Assembly (NCBI GenBank): GCA_937928335.1 | Contig: CALFWN010000122.1 | Location: 1 to 8,366 of the forward strand | Length of the DNA: 8,366 nucleotides | Reading direction: 5' to 3' | Origin: an uncultured Litoreibacter sp. | GTDB taxonomy: Bacteria > Pseudomonadota > Alphaproteobacteria > Rhodobacterales > Rhodobacteraceae | Part shown: positions 6,065-8,366 of the stretch, one piece after another | Layout: each line of letters starts with the position of its first letter | How positions within the stretch are numbered: position 1 is the first letter of the stretch | Translations under genes and position numbers: made by a program | The notes under the pieces: generated by a model | What the model was told of the DNA's origin: nothing | The model's database searches: none | The model's input: only the letters and a program-made list of their open reading frames with translations

Positions 6065-6093
6065 TTGCAAAACCATGCCCGCCTCCCTATATC
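6065..6093 (+). promoter_or_regulatory. ssrA promoter (TTGCAA-N17-TATATC)
   Basis: The -35 element TTGCAA (6065-6070) and the -10 element TATATC (6088-6093) have the ideal 17-base spacing. They place the transcription start at about 6099-6101, right at the first hairpin of the acceptor RNA. The good match suits a strongly expressed housekeeping RNA. Confidence 0.75.
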
Positions 6094-6176
6094 TAACCTG
6101 TCCTTCGGGACTATGGACATAAACGCGCTCGTAATAAGCGGATCGGACCCGGGGGCGGTACCCGGCGACTCCACCA

Positions 6177-6199
6177 AACATCCTTCATTTGGGGATCAT
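6177..6199 (+). other. Intervening segment excised from pre-tmRNA
   Basis: These 23 bases lie between the CCA of the acceptor piece and the first base of the acceptor stem in the coding piece. In two-piece tmRNAs this loop is cut away, presumably by the tRNA 5' and 3' processing enzymes, which leaves two RNAs held by base pairing. Confidence 0.8.
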
Positions 6200-6285
6200 G
6201 GGGTCGAAATAGGATCGACGAACGTCTAAAGGGGTTAGCTTTGTCTCGGTGAGTTACCACCGTTATCGGTACATTTAAGCTAGTT

Positions 6286-6324
6286 GCAAATGACAACAAA
6301 GCTCCAATGGCGATGGCTGCGTAA
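6286..6324 (+). other. tmRNA tag reading frame (ANDNKAPMAMAA)
   Basis: From the resume codon GCA (6286-6288) the frame encodes ANDNKAPMAMAA and ends in TAA (6322-6324). The ANDN start and AA end are typical of alphaproteobacterial degradation tags. The last three residues are Met-Ala-Ala instead of the familiar Leu-Ala-Ala. Confidence 0.93.
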
Positions 6325-6412
6325 GCAGTCGGAACTATTGAAATCTTAAGCCCTGTCGCCTAGCCGCGGCAGGCGGGGTTCGCAGGTACCTGGCAACAGA
6401 AACCTGCACTTA

Positions 6413-6423
6413 CCCCCCCCCCC
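6413..6423. repeat. C11 homopolymer after ssrA
   Basis: Eleven C in a row follow the 3' end of the tmRNA coding piece. No clear intrinsic terminator with a T run is visible between here and the next gene. The exact length may be prone to sequencing error. Confidence 0.8.
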
Positions 6424-6488
6424 GGATTTCGTGATTTCAAACCTTTCTGCTAGGATTGCGCGGGTATTTAAACAGGGGGATTTCAGCC

Positions 6489-6920
6489 ATGACAAATGAA
6501 CAGGTTATTCGGGACTGGTTTCGCCGCTTCTGGGACGAACAGGACATGAGCGCCGTCGATGATCTGGCCCAGCCCGATGCGCGCGCCAGCGGCATGGCCC
6601 ATGCCCACGCCATCAACCCCGAAGAAATCATAGCCTTTGCGCAGGTGATGTTTCGCCATATCGGCAATCTCAAAACCACATTCCATCAATTCGTCAATCA
6701 GGGCGAATGGATCGCCTTTCATTTCACCATCGACGCCACCCATCTTGAAACCGGAAACCCGGTGTCGCTTGACGCGCAGACCATGACCCATATCGTCGAT
6801 GGCCGCATCCAGACCGGCATCAATCACGTGGACTATATCTCGTTCTTTCAACAAATCGGGCTGATGCCGGAACAGACGCTGGAAAACTGTCTGGCAGGGT
6901 GCAGGCACGCGCGGGTCTAG
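6489..6920 (+). CDS. SnoaL-like / NTF2-fold small protein (ester cyclase-like)
   Basis: This is a 143-residue cytoplasmic protein with the SnoaL/NTF2 pattern. It has an N-terminal helix with RDWFRRFWDEQD (8-19), a second helical part (EEIIAFAQVMFRHIGN), then a curved sheet (TTFHQFVNQGEWIAFHFTIDATH, MTHIVDGRIQTGINHVDYISFFQQIGLMP). The closing DGRI and D-x2-SFFQQIG stretches are typical of SnoaL-like polyketide cyclase relatives, which act on small ligands; no substrate can be named. The ATG at 6489 is chosen because GGGGG (6475-6479) sits 9 bases upstream and the protein then starts like its relatives; the longer reading from 6456 is unsupported. A C-terminal Cys pair (C134, C138) lies in an extension. 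It is convergent with the ArsR gene, and the stop codons overlap. Confidence 0.78.
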   Translation: MTNEQVIRDWFRRFWDEQDMSAVDDLAQPDARASGMAHAHAINPEEIIAFAQVMFRHIGNLKTTFHQFVNQGEWIAFHFTIDATHLETGNPVSLDAQTMTHIVDGRIQTGINHVDYISFFQQIGLMPEQTLENCLAGCRHARV

Positions 6921-7591
6921 AACTCGAAGGCTGTGCGAAACGCCGTGCCTCCCAGCCCGGTAAAGCGCACCGCCCGGCTGCCCTCGACACGTTTGGCCCA
7001 GCCCTGCGCATAGACATGATCCAGAATGCTGCGCCCCAGACGCCCCGCCAGATGCGAGCGCCGCTCCGACCAATCCAGACATTCCCGACATAAAGGCGCG
7101 CGGCTCTTGCCCTCCACCGGGATGCCCAGCGCGGCCATTTTCTTGTACCCGGCGGCGGTCAGACCCAACTGATCCGCTTTCACATGCAGGAACCCGCGCG
7201 CCATCATCCCGTCAAACAGGGCTACTCCCAAATCACCCGCCAGATGGTTGTAGCAGACCCGCGCCAACCGCAGCTCCGCATCGCGCGGCCCGGTGCGCGT
7301 GCGCAACTGCCCGGTCTTGGCCGCCAGCCCCATCAACGCCTCCAACACACCCGCCACATCATCACTGGCCAGTTTGAAATAATGATGCCGTCCCTGCCGC
7401 GCGCGGCTGATCAGCTTGCCCGCCTCAAGCCCTTGCAGATGCGCCGAGGCCGTCTGCGCGCTGACGCCCGCCTCCGCGGCCAATTCTCCGGCGGTCAGGG
7501 CCTTGCCGCTCATCAACGCCGCCAACATGTTGGCCCGCCCCGGATCGCCGATCAGCGCCGCCACCCGCGAGATATCTGGTCCGTCTTTCAT
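6917..7591 (-). CDS. ArsR-family winged-helix transcriptional regulator with C-terminal sensor region
   Basis: This is a 224-residue regulator. Residues 8-75 are an ArsR/SmtB-type winged helix: ALIGDPGRANMLAAL, then LTAGELAAEAGVSAQTASAHLQGLEAGKLI, and a wing ARQGRHHYFKL. There is no ELCVCDL-type metal motif. The extra 140-residue C-terminal part is typical of a longer proteobacterial subgroup. It has CYNHLAGDLG (113-122), C168-x2-C171 and SERRSHLAGRLG (175-186), so HLAG-x-LG occurs twice beside Cys residues, which suggests a ligand or redox site. The start at 7591 is backed by GGAGG 6 bases upstream. Two 24-bp palindromes lie just upstream, the nearer one touching the ribosome-binding site, so autorepression and control of the divergent NIPSNAP-ABM genes are likely. 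The stop overlaps that of the SnoaL-like gene (shared CTAG). The effector is unknown. Confidence 0.88.
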   Translation of the reverse strand: MKDGPDISRVAALIGDPGRANMLAALMSGKALTAGELAAEAGVSAQTASAHLQGLEAGKLISRARQGRHHYFKLASDDVAGVLEALMGLAAKTGQLRTRTGPRDAELRLARVCYNHLAGDLGVALFDGMMARGFLHVKADQLGLTAAGYKKMAALGIPVEGKSRAPLCRECLDWSERRSHLAGRLGRSILDHVYAQGWAKRVEGSRAVRFTGLGGTAFRTAFEF

Positions 7592-7601
7592 CTACGCCTC
7601 C

Positions 7602-7625
7602 ATAGTTCGCTCTGACCCGAACCAT
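7602..7625. promoter_or_regulatory. ArsR operator site 1 (imperfect palindrome)
   Basis: ATAGTTCG (7602-7609), 8-base spacer, CGAACCAT (7618-7625): the arms are inverted repeats at 7 of 8 positions. It begins 11 bases before the arsR-like start codon, touching its Shine-Dalgarno sequence. A second copy of the same pattern lies 54 bp away. Confidence 0.7.
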
Positions 7626-7630
7626 GCACC

Positions 7631-7716
7631 TGAATATGGGGAAATGCAAGATCACATAGTTCGCTCCAAATCGAAGCATTAACAGCACGCAAGCCACTAA
7701 AATGCCCCCATATTCA
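7631..7716. repeat. 11-bp perfect inverted repeat spanning the NIPSNAP promoter region
   Basis: TGAATATGGGG (7631-7641) is exactly complementary to CCCCATATTCA (7706-7716), with 64 bases between that contain operator site 2. The right arm ends at the base just before AGGAGAG, the NIPSNAP ribosome-binding site. It could be a further operator half-site pair or form a long hairpin in a transcript starting upstream. Confidence 0.6.
7656..7679. promoter_or_regulatory. ArsR operator site 2 (imperfect palindrome)
   Basis: ATAGTTCG (7656-7663), 8-base spacer, CGAAGCAT (7672-7679): the arms are inverted repeats at 6 of 8 positions. It shares ATAGTTCGCTC, CGAA and CAT with site 1 in the same orientation. 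The 54-bp offset, close to five helical turns, puts both sites on one face of the DNA. Confidence 0.68.
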
Positions 7717-7728
7717 CAGGAGAGACCC

Positions 7729-8052
7729 ATGCTGACCTGCATCATCCGTTACCAGATCGACCCCCGAAAAATGCCCCATTTTGTACAATACGCTCAGAAT
7801 TGGGGTCAGGCGATCCCCCGCAATGGCGCCGATCTGATCGGCTATTACGCGCCCCATGAAGGCTCCGCGACACTCGCCTACGGCATTTACAACATCCGCT
7901 CACTGGCCGATTACGAGGCGTACCGGGCCCGTCTCGCCGCCGATCCTCTGGGCCGCAGGAACTACGAGTTTGCCCAAAGCGAGAACTTCATCTTGCGCGA
8001 GGACCGCACTTTCCTGAAACTGGTCTCCACACCACATGGAGAGCCCGCATGA
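7729..8052 (+). CDS. NIPSNAP-family dimeric alpha/beta-barrel protein
   Basis: This is a 107-residue cytoplasmic protein. MLTCIIRYQIDPRKMPHFVQYAQ, IGYYAPHEGS, AYGIYNIRSLADYEAYRARLAADPLG and the C-terminal LREDRTFLKLV follow the NIPSNAP pattern, a ferredoxin-like fold that dimerises into a barrel. Bacterial members are mostly uncharacterised; related barrel folds include monooxygenases and heme or aldoxime enzymes. The ATG at 7729 has an AGGAGAG site 5 bases upstream, better than the longer reading from 7702. Its stop codon overlaps the next start (ATGA), so the two genes are translationally coupled. It is divergent from the ArsR gene with two shared operators between them. Confidence 0.82.
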   Translation: MLTCIIRYQIDPRKMPHFVQYAQNWGQAIPRNGADLIGYYAPHEGSATLAYGIYNIRSLADYEAYRARLAADPLGRRNYEFAQSENFILREDRTFLKLVSTPHGEPA

Positions 8053-8366
8053 TCGCCGTTATGTTCGAAGTCGAACCCGCAAAAGGTCGACAAGACAGAT
8101 ACTTACAGCTCGCAGCTCAGATGCGCCCGCTTCTGGAAGAGGTCGATGGCTTCATCTCGGTCGAGCGGTTCCAGTCGATCACCAACCCCGAGAAGATGAT
8201 CTCACTGTCCTTCTTCCGCGACGAAGAAGCACTGGCAAACTGGCGCACATTGGCCGAACACCGCGCCGTGCAGAAAGCCGGCCGCGACGGGCTGTTTTCC
8301 GGCTACCGCCTGCGCATCGGGTCTGTCATCCGCGACTACGGCCTCACCGAACGCCGCGATCAAGCC
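8049..8366 (+). CDS. Antibiotic biosynthesis monooxygenase (ABM) domain protein, runs off the window
   Basis: 106 codons are open from the ATG at 8049 to the window edge with no stop. The start overlaps the NIPSNAP stop in ATGA. The protein opens MIAVMFEVEPAKGRQDRYLQ and has VDGFISVERFQS (32-43), KMISLSFFRDEEALANWR (49-66), EHRAVQKAGRDGLF (70-83) and YRLRIGSVIRDYG (86-98). This is the ABM ferredoxin-like domain, with the W65 and H71 positions usual in the family. Such enzymes are cofactor-free oxygenases or heme- or quinol-directed barrels. ABM proteins of this type are about 100-110 residues, so little is missing. Together with NIPSNAP it forms a pair of barrel enzymes under likely ArsR control. 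Confidence 0.83.
   Translation, partial: MIAVMFEVEPAKGRQDRYLQLAAQMRPLLEEVDGFISVERFQSITNPEKMISLSFFRDEEALANWRTLAEHRAVQKAGRDGLFSGYRLRIGSVIRDYGLTERRDQA

Larger units (their letters stand above)
6100..6412 (+). ncRNA. ssrA: Permuted two-piece transfer-messenger RNA (alphaproteobacterial tmRNA)
   Basis: tmRNA, with SmpB, rescues stalled ribosomes and tags their products for proteolysis. The gene is permuted. The acceptor piece comes first (about 6100-6176), starting with a GTCC-TTCG-GGAC hairpin (6100-6111) and ending in CCA at 6176. Then comes a 23-nt segment removed on maturation (6177-6199) and the coding piece (6200 to about 6412). Its first seven bases GGGGTCG (6200-6206) pair with CGACTCC (6166-6172) to form the acceptor stem, with G6202-U6170 as the G3-U70 pair read by alanyl-tRNA synthetase, and A6173 as discriminator. 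The T arm is CCGGG (6149-6153), loop GGCGGTA, CCCGG (6161-6165). A pseudoknot candidate (CGGTG 6247-6251 with CACCG 6258-6262) precedes the tag frame. After the tag, a late helix (GCAGGT 6382-6387 with ACCTGC 6402-6407) is visible. Outer ends are approximate. Confidence 0.93.

Noticed and set aside
6111..6299. Minus-strand small frame in the 6100-6300 region
   Set aside because: Antisense to the tmRNA gene, with no ribosome site or family similarity.
6456..6488. Upstream ATG for the SnoaL-like gene
   Set aside because: No ribosome site before it, while GGGGG precedes the ATG at 6489; the extension encodes the ribosome site itself.

Overview
The window looks like chromosomal DNA from an alphaproteobacterium, most likely a Rhodobacterales/Roseobacter-group bacterium. 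The evidence is high-GC genes with short spacers, a circularly permuted two-piece tmRNA gene of the alphaproteobacterial type, the N-terminus of a DmdA (dimethylsulfoniopropionate demethylase) family protein, and GC-rich intergenic hairpin repeats. No mobile element, CRISPR array, tRNA or rRNA was found.

Left part (1-2390, minus strand): a compact operon reads right to left. It encodes a DUF2182 multi-pass membrane protein (2390-1620), a DUF1326 protein with a Cys cluster (1598-900), a DinB-fold protein (895-395) and the first 56 codons of a DmdA-like gene (390-214). The last gene is broken: homology stops abruptly near 223, is joined to what looks like the 3' tail of an unrelated gene, and is followed by an AT-rich, homopolymer-rich stretch (1-190) unlike the rest of the window. 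A FadR/FCD-type GntR regulator (2497-3228) is divergent from this operon. The 106-bp gap between them carries two tandem copies of a 15-bp unit containing GTCATAC, which fits the FadR-subfamily operator consensus, followed by two copies of a 16-bp unit.

Middle part (3229-5986, plus strand): a hairpin-forming GC-rich repeat element is followed by a periplasmic polyamine-type ABC substrate-binding protein (3528-4577). It stands alone, with no permease or ATPase gene, and ends at a textbook intrinsic terminator. Next comes a cyclic-nucleotide-binding domain fused to a catalytically complete EAL (c-di-GMP phosphodiesterase) domain (4772-5986).

RNA gene (about 6065-6412): a clear promoter drives a permuted ssrA gene. 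The acceptor piece (ending in CCA at 6176) precedes the coding piece (starting at 6200), with a 23-nt intervening segment. The tag is ANDNKAPMAMAA. The two ends form a 7-bp acceptor stem with the G3-U70 alanine identity pair.

Right part (6489-8366): a SnoaL/NTF2-fold protein (plus strand) overlaps tail-to-tail with an ArsR-family regulator (minus strand). The regulator is divergent from a translationally coupled NIPSNAP / antibiotic-biosynthesis-monooxygenase pair. The 137-bp divergent gap holds two copies of a 24-bp imperfect palindrome 54 bp apart, very likely the ArsR operators, plus an 11-bp perfect inverted repeat. This self-contained ArsR - double operator - twin alpha/beta-barrel enzyme module, and the GntR-controlled DUF2182-DUF1326-DinB operon, are the two least-described systems here.
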